DNA from: an uncultured Subdoligranulum sp.
Lineage (GTDB): Bacteria > Bacillota_A > Clostridia > Oscillospirales > Ruminococcaceae
Direction: 5' to 3'
Assembly: GCF_937890665.1 (NCBI RefSeq)
Contig: NZ_CALADU010000162.1
Location: 1-19,835 of the forward strand
DNA length: 19,835 bases
How positions within the stretch are numbered: the stretch's first letter is position 1; the number at the start of each line of letters is the position of its first letter. Made by a program: the position numbers and the translations under genes. The notes beneath the pieces are model-generated. The model made no database searches, was not told the DNA's origin, and worked only from the letters and a program-made list of their open reading frames with translations. Positions 1 through 5,165 of this stretch are shown here, piece after piece.

Positions 1-669
1 TTCCAGCGTTGCACTGTCCAGCTTCAGTTCCGCCTGCACCTTGTCGTCCCGCTCGAACAGCTTGACGGCGTACCAGCGCAGGAAACGGTCCTCCACGCGG
101 CCCTGGATGGATTCCTCGATGTGGGCCAGCGCGTGCTCGACGCTGCCGGTGAATACGTGGGGCAGCTCCCCGGTGCGGCCTTCCCGCGCCGCCGCCACGG
201 CCATTTCGGCCGCCTGACGGCTGCCCTCGCCTTTAAGGGCGCTGATCTCGACGGCTTCGCAGCCGAGTTCCCGGCTCAGGCGCTTGAGGTCGATCGTATC
301 GCCGTTTTTGCGTACCAGGTCGATCATATTCACCGCCATGACGACCGGGATGCCCAGTTCGATGAGCTGGGTCGTCAGGTACAGGTTGCGTTCGATGTTG
401 GTACCGTCGATGATGTTCAGGATGGCGTCGGGCTGTTCGCCCACCAGGTAGCCGCGGGCCACCACTTCCTCCAGCGTGTACGGCGACAGTGAGTAGATGC
501 CCGGCAGATCCTGGATGACTACATCCTCGTGGCCTTTAAGGCGGCCCTCTTTCTTTTCCACCGTAACGCCGGGCCAGTTGCCCACATACTGATTGGAGCC
601 GGTCAGGTCATTGAACAGCGTGGTTTTGCCGCAGTTCGGGTTGCCGGCCAATGCGATTTTGATTGCCAT
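1..669 (-). CDS. feoB: Ferrous iron transport protein B, N-terminal GTPase part (cut by window edge)
   Basis: Frame open from the start codon at 669 down to base 1; the membrane permease part lies outside the window. FeoB is the inner-membrane Fe(II) transporter with an N-terminal G-protein domain. The visible 223 residues begin MAIKIALAGNPNCGKTTLFN, containing the G1 P-loop GNPNCGKT (residues 9-16). They continue with a T-containing switch segment (GNWPGVTVEKKEG), the G3 motif DLPG, and the G4 motif NMID (the family has N-x-x-D), followed by a stretch that fits the helical GDP-dissociation-inhibitor subdomain. A GAAAGGGG ribosome binding site sits upstream of the ATG. It lies 41 nt downstream of feoA and is clearly in the same operon. 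Identity is secure; only the length and C-terminus cannot be judged. Confidence 0.96.
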   Translation of the reverse strand, partial: MAIKIALAGNPNCGKTTLFNDLTGSNQYVGNWPGVTVEKKEGRLKGHEDVVIQDLPGIYSLSPYTLEEVVARGYLVGEQPDAILNIIDGTNIERNLYLTTQLIELGIPVVMAVNMIDLVRKNGDTIDLKRLSRELGCEAVEISALKGEGSRQAAEMAVAAAREGRTGELPHVFTGSVEHALAHIEESIQGRVEDRFLRWYAVKLFERDDKVQAELKLDSATLE

Positions 670-710
670 GTCCAAATACCCCTTTCGTTGGCGCCTGGGT
701 GCAAGCGCCG

Positions 711-932
711 TTACTCGATTTCCACCATCGCGGCGTCGGCCTTGCGGATGCTCAATTCATAGTTGCGCACCGTAAGTTCCAGCGGGTCGCCCAGCGGCGC
801 CACCTTGCGCAGGTAGACCTGCGTGCCTTTGGTCAGGCCCATATCCATAATGCGCCGCCGCACCGGTCCTTCGCCGTGCAGCCGCAGCACCGTGGCCGTT
901 TGACCTACCTTAAGCTGCTGTAACGTTTTCAT
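711..932 (-). CDS. feoA: FeoA family protein (copy next to feoB)
   Basis: A 73-residue SH3-like FeoA protein. FeoA is a small cytoplasmic partner of FeoB needed for normal Fe(II) uptake. The sequence shows the family pattern: a start rich in beta strands (LQQLKVGQTATVLRL), then the central RRIMDMGLTKGTQV segment (the family's R-x-L-x-x-M-G-h-x-x-G signature) and a final strand with LSIRKADAAMVEIE. The length is typical. GGGAGG lies just upstream of the ATG. It is the second gene of a leftward feoA-feoA-feoB operon, about 60 nt after the other FeoA. That gap contains a small GC hairpin (CGGGG...CCCCG, about 965-983). Confidence 0.93.
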   Translation of the reverse strand: MKTLQQLKVGQTATVLRLHGEGPVRRRIMDMGLTKGTQVYLRKVAPLGDPLELTVRNYELSIRKADAAMVEIE

Positions 933-993
933 CGTGTTCCCTCCCGTTTATCCAAATCTGGTCACGGGGCCTTTGACCCCGGATCGTCCTACA

Positions 994-1206
994 TTAGGCT
1001 ACCAAGACCCGCATCGCCAGTGTTTTGTCCAATGCAATGCGGCTTGCCTTGACCTGCAAGATCAGGTTGCCGCCCAGCACATTTACCACGGTGACCGGCT
1101 CCCCCACCACAAATCCCAGCTCGGCCAGATGCTGCCGCACCTCGTCCCGGCCGGTAATTTTGCGAATAGTGACCGTCTGCCCCGGTTGGGCCATCGTCAA
1201 CGGCAT
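994..1206 (-). CDS. FeoA family protein (promoter-proximal copy)
   Basis: A 70-residue FeoA-domain protein and the first gene of the leftward feo operon. It shows the family core VRQHLAELGFVVGEPVTVV (compare R-x-x-L-x-x-L-G-h-x-x-G) and the terminal ALDKTLAMRVLVA strand where FeoA proteins carry ...ALR...A..I.V. It diverges strongly from the other FeoA at 711-932, so this is an old paralogue pair, not a recent duplication. Two-FeoA operons are common in Clostridia. GGAAAGGGG precedes the ATG at a suitable distance. A second in-frame ATG four codons in (MPLTMAQPG) is possible but is worse placed relative to this site. Its separate role (partner of FeoB or regulator) cannot be read from sequence. 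Confidence 0.9.
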   Translation of the reverse strand: MPLTMAQPGQTVTIRKITGRDEVRQHLAELGFVVGEPVTVVNVLGGNLILQVKASRIALDKTLAMRVLVA

Positions 1207-1235
1207 GGTTTTGTCGCCCCTTTCCTCGGTCGTAT

Positions 1236-1251
1236 GTTAGTCCACGCTAAC
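1236..1251. promoter_or_regulatory. Inverted repeat GTTAG-N6-CTAAC, copy 1 in the feo leader
   Basis: A perfect 5-bp inverted repeat with a 6-bp spacer, 30 bp upstream of the first feoA start. Read on the minus strand the three copies in this leader fit RTTAGC-N4-ACTAAC. Half sites of the TTAG/CTAA kind are typical of iron- or manganese-dependent DtxR/MntR-family operators, so an iron-responsive operator is inferred, not proven. A 10-bp palindrome TTAGGCCTAA (1254-1263) lies right beside it. Confidence 0.5.
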
Positions 1252-1334
1252 CATTAGGCCTAAAAATAGCGCCGGACCCTTGCAGTCCGCCGCCGAACCC
1301 CATCGCCGGCTTGCGGGGACGATGGGCTTCAAAA

Positions 1335-1350
1335 GTTAGTTATTGCTAAT
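1335..1350. promoter_or_regulatory. Inverted repeat GTTAG-N6-CTAAT, copy 2 in the feo leader
   Basis: Second copy of the motif with one mismatch in the outer base pair. It lies 99 bp from copy 1 and 101 bp from copy 3. It is well inside the predicted transcript, so it could act as DNA (auxiliary operator) or as a short RNA stem. Confidence 0.5.
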
Positions 1351-1365
1351 CCAGAATTCCCATAA

Positions 1366-1392
1366 AACCGCACCGGGTTGAGGGGTGCGGTT
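1366..1392 (-). other. Leader hairpin of the feo transcript (possible attenuator)
   Basis: AACCGCACC and GGTGCGGTT form a perfect 9-bp stem with a 9-nt loop. On the minus strand it is followed by only two to four U residues, so it is terminator-like but weak. An outer pairing (AGAAT.CCC with GGG.ATTCT, about 1353-1415) could enclose it. A second stem CCCATCG/CGATGGG (1299-1326) follows downstream in the leader. The 5' untranslated region is therefore about 245 nt and structured; I could not match it to a named riboswitch class. Confidence 0.4.
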
Positions 1393-1435
1393 CTAAGTTC
1401 GGGAAATGAGGGATTCTCCCTGTGTCTGGTTGTCA

Positions 1436-1451
1436 GTTAGTTTTAGCTAAC
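1436..1451. promoter_or_regulatory. Operator-like inverted repeat GTTAG-N6-CTAAC at the feo start point
   Basis: Third and best placed copy of the repeat. It begins 7 bp downstream of the -10 element and covers the expected transcription start, the classical position for a repressor site. By half-site similarity a DtxR-type metal-dependent repressor is the best guess. Fur-type boxes look different. Confidence 0.6.
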
Positions 1452-1457
1452 GAAGAT

Positions 1458-1486
1458 ACTATACCACGGTCCCCTGGGTTTGTCAA
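1458..1486 (-). promoter_or_regulatory. Sigma-A promoter of the feo operon
   Basis: Minus-strand TTGACA (1481-1486), 17-bp spacer, TATAGT (1458-1463). A near-consensus promoter reading into the feoA-feoA-feoB operon, with start expected near 1451. Confidence 0.88.
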
Positions 1487-1510
1487 CGGGGGCGGGGGAA
1501 TTTTTTTCAC

Positions 1511-1540
1511 AAAAAAAAGAGAGGGGCAAAGCCCCTCTCT
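1511..1540 (-). terminator. Intrinsic terminator of rubrerythrin
   Basis: GAGAGGGGC-N3-GCCCCTCTC (1519-1539) followed on the minus strand by eight T residues (1511-1518). It lies just after the rubrerythrin stop codon and 25 nt before the -35 element of the feo promoter. Confidence 0.95.
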
Positions 1541-1552
1541 CAGCGCAGCATA

Positions 1553-2095
1553 TCAGTAGTTGCTGCTCTTCAGCTCAAAGTAAGCCTGCGGATGAGCGCA
1601 AACCGGGCACTTGACCGGCGCATGCTGGCCGATATAGACGTACCCGCAGTTGCGGCACTGCCAGACCTGCTCGGTCTCCCGGGCAAAGACCTTACCGGCC
1701 TCGATGTTGGCGGCCAGAGCCTTGTAGCGCTCCTCATGCTCCTTCTCGATGGTGGCAACCATCGTGAAGAGCGCTGCGATCTCGGTAAAGCCTTCCTCTT
1801 TGGCTTCGGCGGCCATCCGGGGATACATGGAGGTATGCTCCTCGTTCTCACCGGCGGCAGCCATCTTCAGGCAGGTCAGCGTGTCGGGGATCTCGCCCTT
1901 CTCCATCAGGAGCTTGAACCAGATCTTGGCATGCTCTTTTTCATTGTTAGCGGTCTCGTTGAAGATCGCGGAGATCTGCTCGTAGCCTTCCTTCTTGGCC
2001 TTGGATGCGAAGTAGGTGTACTTGTTGCGGGCCTGGCTTTCACCGGCGAAAGCTTCCCACAGATTCTTTTCGGTCTTGCTGCCTTTGAGTTCCAT
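1553..2095 (-). CDS. rbr: Rubrerythrin
   Basis: A 180-residue cytoplasmic non-haem diiron peroxidase that reduces hydrogen peroxide in anaerobes. Residues about 1-135 form the ferritin-like four-helix domain, with the first-helix ligand motif EAFAGESQARNKY, then ANNEKEHA and EEGFTEIAALF, and finally the paired ligand motif EKEHEERY. The C-terminus is a rubredoxin-like iron-sulphur domain with CRNCGY and CPVCAHP supplying the four cysteines. The length is typical of classic rubrerythrins. GGAGGT precedes the ATG. It is transcribed divergently from perR and the intervening region carries operator-like repeats, so peroxide-dependent repression by PerR is expected. Confidence 0.96.
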   Translation of the reverse strand: MELKGSKTEKNLWEAFAGESQARNKYTYFASKAKKEGYEQISAIFNETANNEKEHAKIWFKLLMEKGEIPDTLTCLKMAAAGENEEHTSMYPRMAAEAKEEGFTEIAALFTMVATIEKEHEERYKALAANIEAGKVFARETEQVWQCRNCGYVYIGQHAPVKCPVCAHPQAYFELKSSNY

Positions 2096-2155
2096 AACGC
2101 TTACCTCCGTTTATAAATTGTTCTGCTTTTCAAGAACTTGTCTTGCTATGGCCTC

Positions 2156-2183
2156 ATTATATCATATTATTTTTCTTTGTCAA
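2156..2183 (-). promoter_or_regulatory. Sigma-A promoter of rubrerythrin
   Basis: Minus-strand TTGACA (2178-2183), 16-bp spacer, consensus TATAAT (2156-2161). The 5' untranslated region is about 50 nt and ends in a GGAGGT ribosome binding site. Confidence 0.88.
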
Positions 2184-2190
2184 CCCCGTT

Positions 2191-2209
2191 TTTAAGATTT
2201 ATTCTTAAA
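2191..2209. promoter_or_regulatory. PerR-type operator, rubrerythrin side
   Basis: Perfect 7-5-7 inverted repeat TTTAAGATTTATTCTTAAA, placed just upstream of the rubrerythrin -35 element. A sister copy lies 69 bp away at the perR start point. AT-rich 15-19 bp palindromes are typical of Fur/PerR sites. Assignment to PerR rests on the adjacent regulator gene. Confidence 0.65.
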
Positions 2210-2226
2210 TTTTCTCAAATCTCCTG

Positions 2227-2255
2227 TTGACAAAAATCAAGAAATCGTGTATTCT
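2227..2255 (+). promoter_or_regulatory. Sigma-A promoter of perR
   Basis: TTGACA (2227-2232), 17-bp spacer, TATTCT (2250-2255). The start expected near 2262 falls inside the second operator-like repeat. Confidence 0.85.
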
Positions 2256-2259
2256 ATCT

Positions 2260-2278
2260 TTTAAGATAAAGTCTTATT
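2260..2278. promoter_or_regulatory. PerR-type operator, autoregulatory side
   Basis: TTTAAGA-N5-TCTTATT has the same half sites and spacing as the repeat at 2191-2209, with two changes in the last arm. It covers the predicted perR transcription start, which suggests negative autoregulation. An overlapping perfect palindrome ATCTTTTAAGAT sits at 2256-2267. Confidence 0.62.
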
Positions 2279-2296
2279 CGGGAAGGAGGTCCGACT

Positions 2297-2671
2297 ATGA
2301 CCCGCCAAAAGGCATTGATATTGGAGATCATGAGCCAGCAGCGTCCCGCGCACCTGACGGCTGACGAGATCTTTTGCCATGCACGCCAGCAGATGCCGCA
2401 CATCGCCCGCGGCACCGTCTACCGCAACCTGAAGTTGATGGAGCGCGACGGGGAAGTGGCCCACCTCGAAATGGCCGGCGGCCCAGACCGTTACGACTGC
2501 AATCCGGTGCCCCACGGGCACCTGCTGTGTGACGGCTGCGGCGAGCTGACCGACCTACCGGTGGTAGGGCTGATCCGGGAAGTGGAAGCCGCCATCGGCA
2601 CCGAGGTTCGCGGCTATACGCTGACGATCCATTACCTGTGCCCCAAATGCCGCGCCAAGCAGGCGCAGTAA
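2297..2671 (+). CDS. perR: Fur-family peroxide-responsive repressor, PerR type
   Basis: A 124-residue cytoplasmic metal-dependent repressor. The N-terminal winged helix (about 1-60) includes the recognition segment ARGTVYRNLKLMERDGEV. The dimerisation domain has the structural zinc site CDGC (78-81) and CPKC (115-118). The five residues that line up with the regulatory metal site of Bacillus PerR are all present: H19, D67, H73, H75 and D86. The last matters because Fur proteins usually carry glutamate there, and aspartate goes with peroxide sensing. The protein is about 20 residues shorter at the N-terminus than the Bacillus protein. GGAAGGAGG precedes the ATG. Divergence from rubrerythrin fits the PerR role. 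An iron-sensing Fur function remains possible but is less likely. Confidence 0.88.
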   Translation: MTRQKALILEIMSQQRPAHLTADEIFCHARQQMPHIARGTVYRNLKLMERDGEVAHLEMAGGPDRYDCNPVPHGHLLCDGCGELTDLPVVGLIREVEAAIGTEVRGYTLTIHYLCPKCRAKQAQ

Positions 2672-2689
2672 CCTTGTATGGCAACCTTT

Positions 2690-2717
2690 GTCCGGGCAAA
2701 ACCGCCCGGACATTTTT
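2690..2717 (+). terminator. First terminator after perR
   Basis: GTCCGGGC-N6-GCCCGGAC stem followed by ATTTTT, 19 nt after the perR stop codon. Confidence 0.85.
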
Positions 2718-2724
2718 GCGCCCC

Positions 2725-2752
2725 GCGCCCCGCTTGCCGCGGGGCGCTTTTT
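2725..2752 (+). terminator. Second tandem terminator after perR
   Basis: GCGCCCCGC-N5-GCGGGGCGC (perfect 9 bp) followed by five T residues. Together with the hairpin just upstream this gives a double stop between perR and the acyltransferase gene. Confidence 0.9.
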
Positions 2753-2762
2753 GCGGTATACT
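2734..2762 (+). promoter_or_regulatory. Candidate promoter of the acyltransferase operon, inside the terminator
   Basis: TTGCCG (2734-2739), 17-bp spacer, TATACT (2757-2762). The -35 hexamer is formed by the loop of the preceding terminator hairpin. TATGAT at 2773-2778 was considered as an alternative -10 but would start transcription inside the ribosome binding site. Confidence 0.5.
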
Positions 2763-2795
2763 GGCCTTATGCTATGATGAAGTGAGGTACCAAGT

Positions 2796-3890
2796 ATGGC
2801 GAAACAGCGCGATCCGGTTCTGGACGGCATGCGGGGCATCGGCATTGTGCTGATGGTGGTAGGCCATTCCGGCTTTGCCGGCAGCGACTTCCTCTATTTG
2901 TTCCACATGGCCCTCTTCTTTATGCTCAGCGGGTATTTTTTCCGTCCCGTGCAGGACGGGGCCGGGCTGCGCCGGTTCTGCCTGCGTCGGGTAGTGACCC
3001 TTTGGCTGCCCTTTGTGGCGGCCAACACGGCCTTTACGGTCTGCAACAACCTGTTTTTGCGGTTCAACATCTTAACGCAGGACCCTCGCATTCTGGAGCT
3101 GCCGGGCAACCAAACCACCGACCCGGTGACCCTCAAGGACATCGTGGGGCGTACCCTCCACTGGTGCGTCTTTGACGGCGGTACCCAGTTGGGCGGCGCG
3201 CTCTGGTTTGTGCAGGCGCTGTTCCAGATTTCGATTTTGTACGCCGTGGTGGAATTTGTACTGCGCAAACTGCGCCTCGGGCAGGATACGCTCCTCCCCC
3301 AAGGGTTTGTGTCCGGCGTACTGCTGCTCTTAGGCTGGCACTGGTCCCAAACCGGCTGGAACGTCTGGGGGTTGGGCATTGTGGCCAGCGGCTACTGCCT
3401 GTTTTATCTGGGCACGTTGGCCCACTGCATGGGGCAGCCTGCCCGCAAGCCCGGCGCGCGAATTCTGATGGCCGTGCTGGCCTTCGGGGTGCTGCTGCTC
3501 CTGCTCCCCTTCGGCTCGGTGGGGTTGGCGGGCAACCAGTACCCCCACTGGCTGTTCTTGCTGGTCGCCAGCGCTGCCGGCTGGATGCTGGTCTATGAGT
3601 GCGCCCATCTGGCCGCCCTGCTGCCCCCGCTGGGTGCCGCATTGGCTGCGTTGGGCCGGGCCACCATGCCCATCGTCATCCTGCATTTTCTCAGCTTCAA
3701 ACTGGTGACTTGGCTGGGCCTGCTGGCCACCGGCGGGGAAGGGTATCTGCTGGCAGCCTTCCCCACCCTGTTCACCGGCGGGGCTTGGTGGCTGGCCTAT
3801 ACGGCGGCGGGTCTGGGTCTGCCGCTGCTGGTCTACCAGCCTTATCGGGCCGCCAAGCACGCCATACTATGCAAAATGGGGAGAGCATGA
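2796..3890 (+). CDS. Acyltransferase 3 family integral membrane protein
   Basis: A 364-residue polytopic membrane protein of the acyltransferase-3 (OafA/WecH-like) family, whose members O-acetylate or otherwise acylate cell-surface glycans and lipids. Family hallmarks are at the N-terminus: D10-G-M-R13-G followed by the catalytic-type histidine H24 in VVGHSG, then LFHMALFFMLSGYFF, the family's F-M-x-L-F-F-x-L-S-G-Y. About ten hydrophobic segments follow, including ILMAVLAFGVLLLLLPF and a long C-terminal pair. There is no periplasmic SGNH domain, so it is the short, membrane-only form. The acceptor cannot be predicted. The start is preceded by GTGAGG. Its stop overlaps the start of the pentapeptide-repeat gene, so the two are translated together. 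Confidence 0.85.
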   Translation: MAKQRDPVLDGMRGIGIVLMVVGHSGFAGSDFLYLFHMALFFMLSGYFFRPVQDGAGLRRFCLRRVVTLWLPFVAANTAFTVCNNLFLRFNILTQDPRILELPGNQTTDPVTLKDIVGRTLHWCVFDGGTQLGGALWFVQALFQISILYAVVEFVLRKLRLGQDTLLPQGFVSGVLLLLGWHWSQTGWNVWGLGIVASGYCLFYLGTLAHCMGQPARKPGARILMAVLAFGVLLLLLPFGSVGLAGNQYPHWLFLLVASAAGWMLVYECAHLAALLPPLGAALAALGRATMPIVILHFLSFKLVTWLGLLATGGEGYLLAAFPTLFTGGAWWLAYTAAGLGLPLLVYQPYRAAKHAILCKMGRA

Positions 3891-4471
3891 TGACAAAACA
3901 GTACTTTCAGGGCGAGGTGCTGGACGGCTTCGACCCCGGTCCCCTGCTGCAAGGGGTGGAATACAACGACTGCACCTTTCAAAACTGCCGGTGGGACGGT
4001 GTCCGCGTCGAAAATTGCACGTTTCTCTCCTGCACCTTTCGCCGCTGCAACTGGAGCGGTGTGGTCTTCAGTTTCAGCCAGATGCGCGACGCATGGTTTT
4101 CGGGCTGCGCCTTCCGGTCCATCGCTTGGGGCGGGCTGCAGGGACGCAGTGCCTTGGTACAGCCCTTCAGCAAGGCGGAACAGTGCGAATTTCGATACAA
4201 TGAATTTTCCGACATGACACTGGCCCGGTTTGATTTTTCCAGTTGCCGGTTCGGAGATTGCACCTTCGACAACTGCAAACTGACCGGGGCGGATTTTCGC
4301 GCCGTGCCGCTGGGGCGTACCCAGTTCAGCCGGTGTGACCTGCAAAAGGCGGATTTTCGGGAGGCCACCGACTATCTCATCGACCCTACCGTGAACCGGA
4401 TGCAGGGCGCCCGGTTCAGTTTTCCCGATGTGGTGGCGTTGCTGAGCGGGTTCGGGTTGAAAATCGAATAA
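3890..4471 (+). CDS. Pentapeptide-repeat protein, Qnr-like
   Basis: A 193-residue cytoplasmic pentapeptide-repeat protein predicted to fold as a right-handed quadrilateral beta helix. Repeats of the A/C-(D/N/T)-(L/F)-x-x kind run through most of the chain, for example CTFQN-CRWDG-VRVEN-CTFLS-CTFRR-CNWSG, and later CRFGD-CTFDN-CKLTG-ADFRA and CDLQK-ADFRE. A non-repeat segment (about residues 80-100) splits the helix in two. The C-terminus leaves the repeat for a short helix (FSFPDVVALLSGFGLKIE), as in Qnr and related DNA-gyrase-protecting proteins. Two adjacent ATGs (3887, 3890) are possible; 3890 is better spaced from GGGGAG, and either overlaps the acyltransferase stop codon. Gyrase binding is inferred from architecture only. 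Cysteine-rich coils also occur in pentapeptide proteins of unknown role. Confidence 0.85.
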   Translation: MTKQYFQGEVLDGFDPGPLLQGVEYNDCTFQNCRWDGVRVENCTFLSCTFRRCNWSGVVFSFSQMRDAWFSGCAFRSIAWGGLQGRSALVQPFSKAEQCEFRYNEFSDMTLARFDFSSCRFGDCTFDNCKLTGADFRAVPLGRTQFSRCDLQKADFREATDYLIDPTVNRMQGARFSFPDVVALLSGFGLKIE

Positions 4472-4516
4472 CCTTACCAAAAGGGGGAACAGGCCCGCAC
4501 GGCGATTGCCTGTCGG

Positions 4517-4559
4517 TGTCCGCGCCGTCGGCGCATGTCCGCCGACGCAGACATTTTTT
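4517..4559 (+). terminator. Terminator of the acyltransferase/pentapeptide operon
   Basis: Core stem GTCGGCG-N6-CGCCGAC (4527-4546) extended by TGTC/GACA, ending in six T residues (4554-4559). Confidence 0.8.
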
Positions 4560-4576
4560 CTATTACAAAGGCATAC

Positions 4577-4604
4577 AAGCGGCAAAAAATTTTGCCGCTT
4601 TTTT
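4577..4604 (+). terminator. Second hairpin terminator before the first ECF sigma gene
   Basis: Inverted repeat AAGCGGC/GCCGCTT with an A6T4 centre that can pair further, followed by TTTTGTTTT. Nothing coding lies between it and the terminator at 4517-4559. Confidence 0.8.
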
Positions 4605-4611
4605 GTTTTGC

Positions 4612-4641
4612 TGACACAAACGGGGCCCCGGCGGCGTTATA
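4612..4641 (+). promoter_or_regulatory. Candidate ECF-type promoter of the first sigma/anti-sigma operon
   Basis: TGACAC (4612-4617), 17-bp GC-rich spacer, CGTTATA (4635-4641). It lacks a proper sigma-A -10/-35 pair. The -10-like CGTTA and the identical geometry to the promoter before the second ECF gene suggest recognition by the encoded sigma factor itself. The start would lie about 30 nt upstream of the ATG. Confidence 0.45.
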
Positions 4642-4676
4642 GGGGTGAAAGAGCTTAGGAAAGGAAGTGATCCGGT

Positions 4677-5165
4677 ATGCAGACTGAGCAGGAATTGGAA
4701 CAGATGGTCCGCACCTATACCCCACCGCTGCTGCGCTACTGTACGGCCCTGCTGGGCAGCGAAGCCGACGCGCAGGACGCCGTACAGGCCACCTTTATCA
4801 AGGCGTGGCTGCGGCGGCACACCCTGCGGGGCGGCGGGCAGGACAACGAGCGGGCTTGGCTGTACCGCATCGCCTACCGCACGGCGCTGGACATGCTGCG
4901 CGCCGCCAAGCGGGCCGAAAACCGCCGCCCGCCCGAGCCGGCACCGCCGGACCCCGGCATCAGCGAGGAGCTGCGTGCCGCGCTGAACACGCTGGACCCA
5001 CTGGACCGGGCGCTGGTGCTGGAACGGGTACTGGACGGGATGGACTACGCCGCCTTAGCCAAGATCCATCACCGGCCGGAAAGCTATCTGCGCACCCGTT
5101 ATCACCGGGCCAAGCGGCGCTTGGCCACATTTTTAGAAAAGGAGGGCATCTGCCATGACCCCTGA
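4677..5165 (+). CDS. ECF-family RNA polymerase sigma factor (first module)
   Basis: A 162-residue group IV sigma factor made of sigma-2 and sigma-4 domains only. Region 2 spans about residues 8-77, with the core-binding segment LLGSEADAQDAVQATFIKAW and the -10 recognition helix ERAWLYRIAYRTALDMLR. A proline-rich linker (84-94) leads to region 4 (about 97-152), with LDPLDRALVLERVLDGMDYAALAKIHHRPESYLRTRYHRAKRRL forming the helix-turn-helix in a slightly unusual spelling. Start at ATG 4677 with AGGAAAGGAAG upstream. Its end overlaps the next gene by 11 nt, the standard arrangement with a partner that holds the sigma factor inactive. Confidence 0.93.
   Translation: MQTEQELEQMVRTYTPPLLRYCTALLGSEADAQDAVQATFIKAWLRRHTLRGGGQDNERAWLYRIAYRTALDMLRAAKRAENRRPPEPAPPDPGISEELRAALNTLDPLDRALVLERVLDGMDYAALAKIHHRPESYLRTRYHRAKRRLATFLEKEGICHDP

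Noticed and set aside
2773..2778. TATGAT as the -10 element for the acyltransferase gene
   Set aside because: Its start point would fall within the ribosome binding site; the TTGCCG-N17-TATACT pair is better spaced.
3599..3886. Upstream extension of the pentapeptide-repeat frame
   Set aside because: It overlaps the acyltransferase out of phase and lacks pentapeptide repeats. The coupled ATG at 3887/3890 is the natural start.
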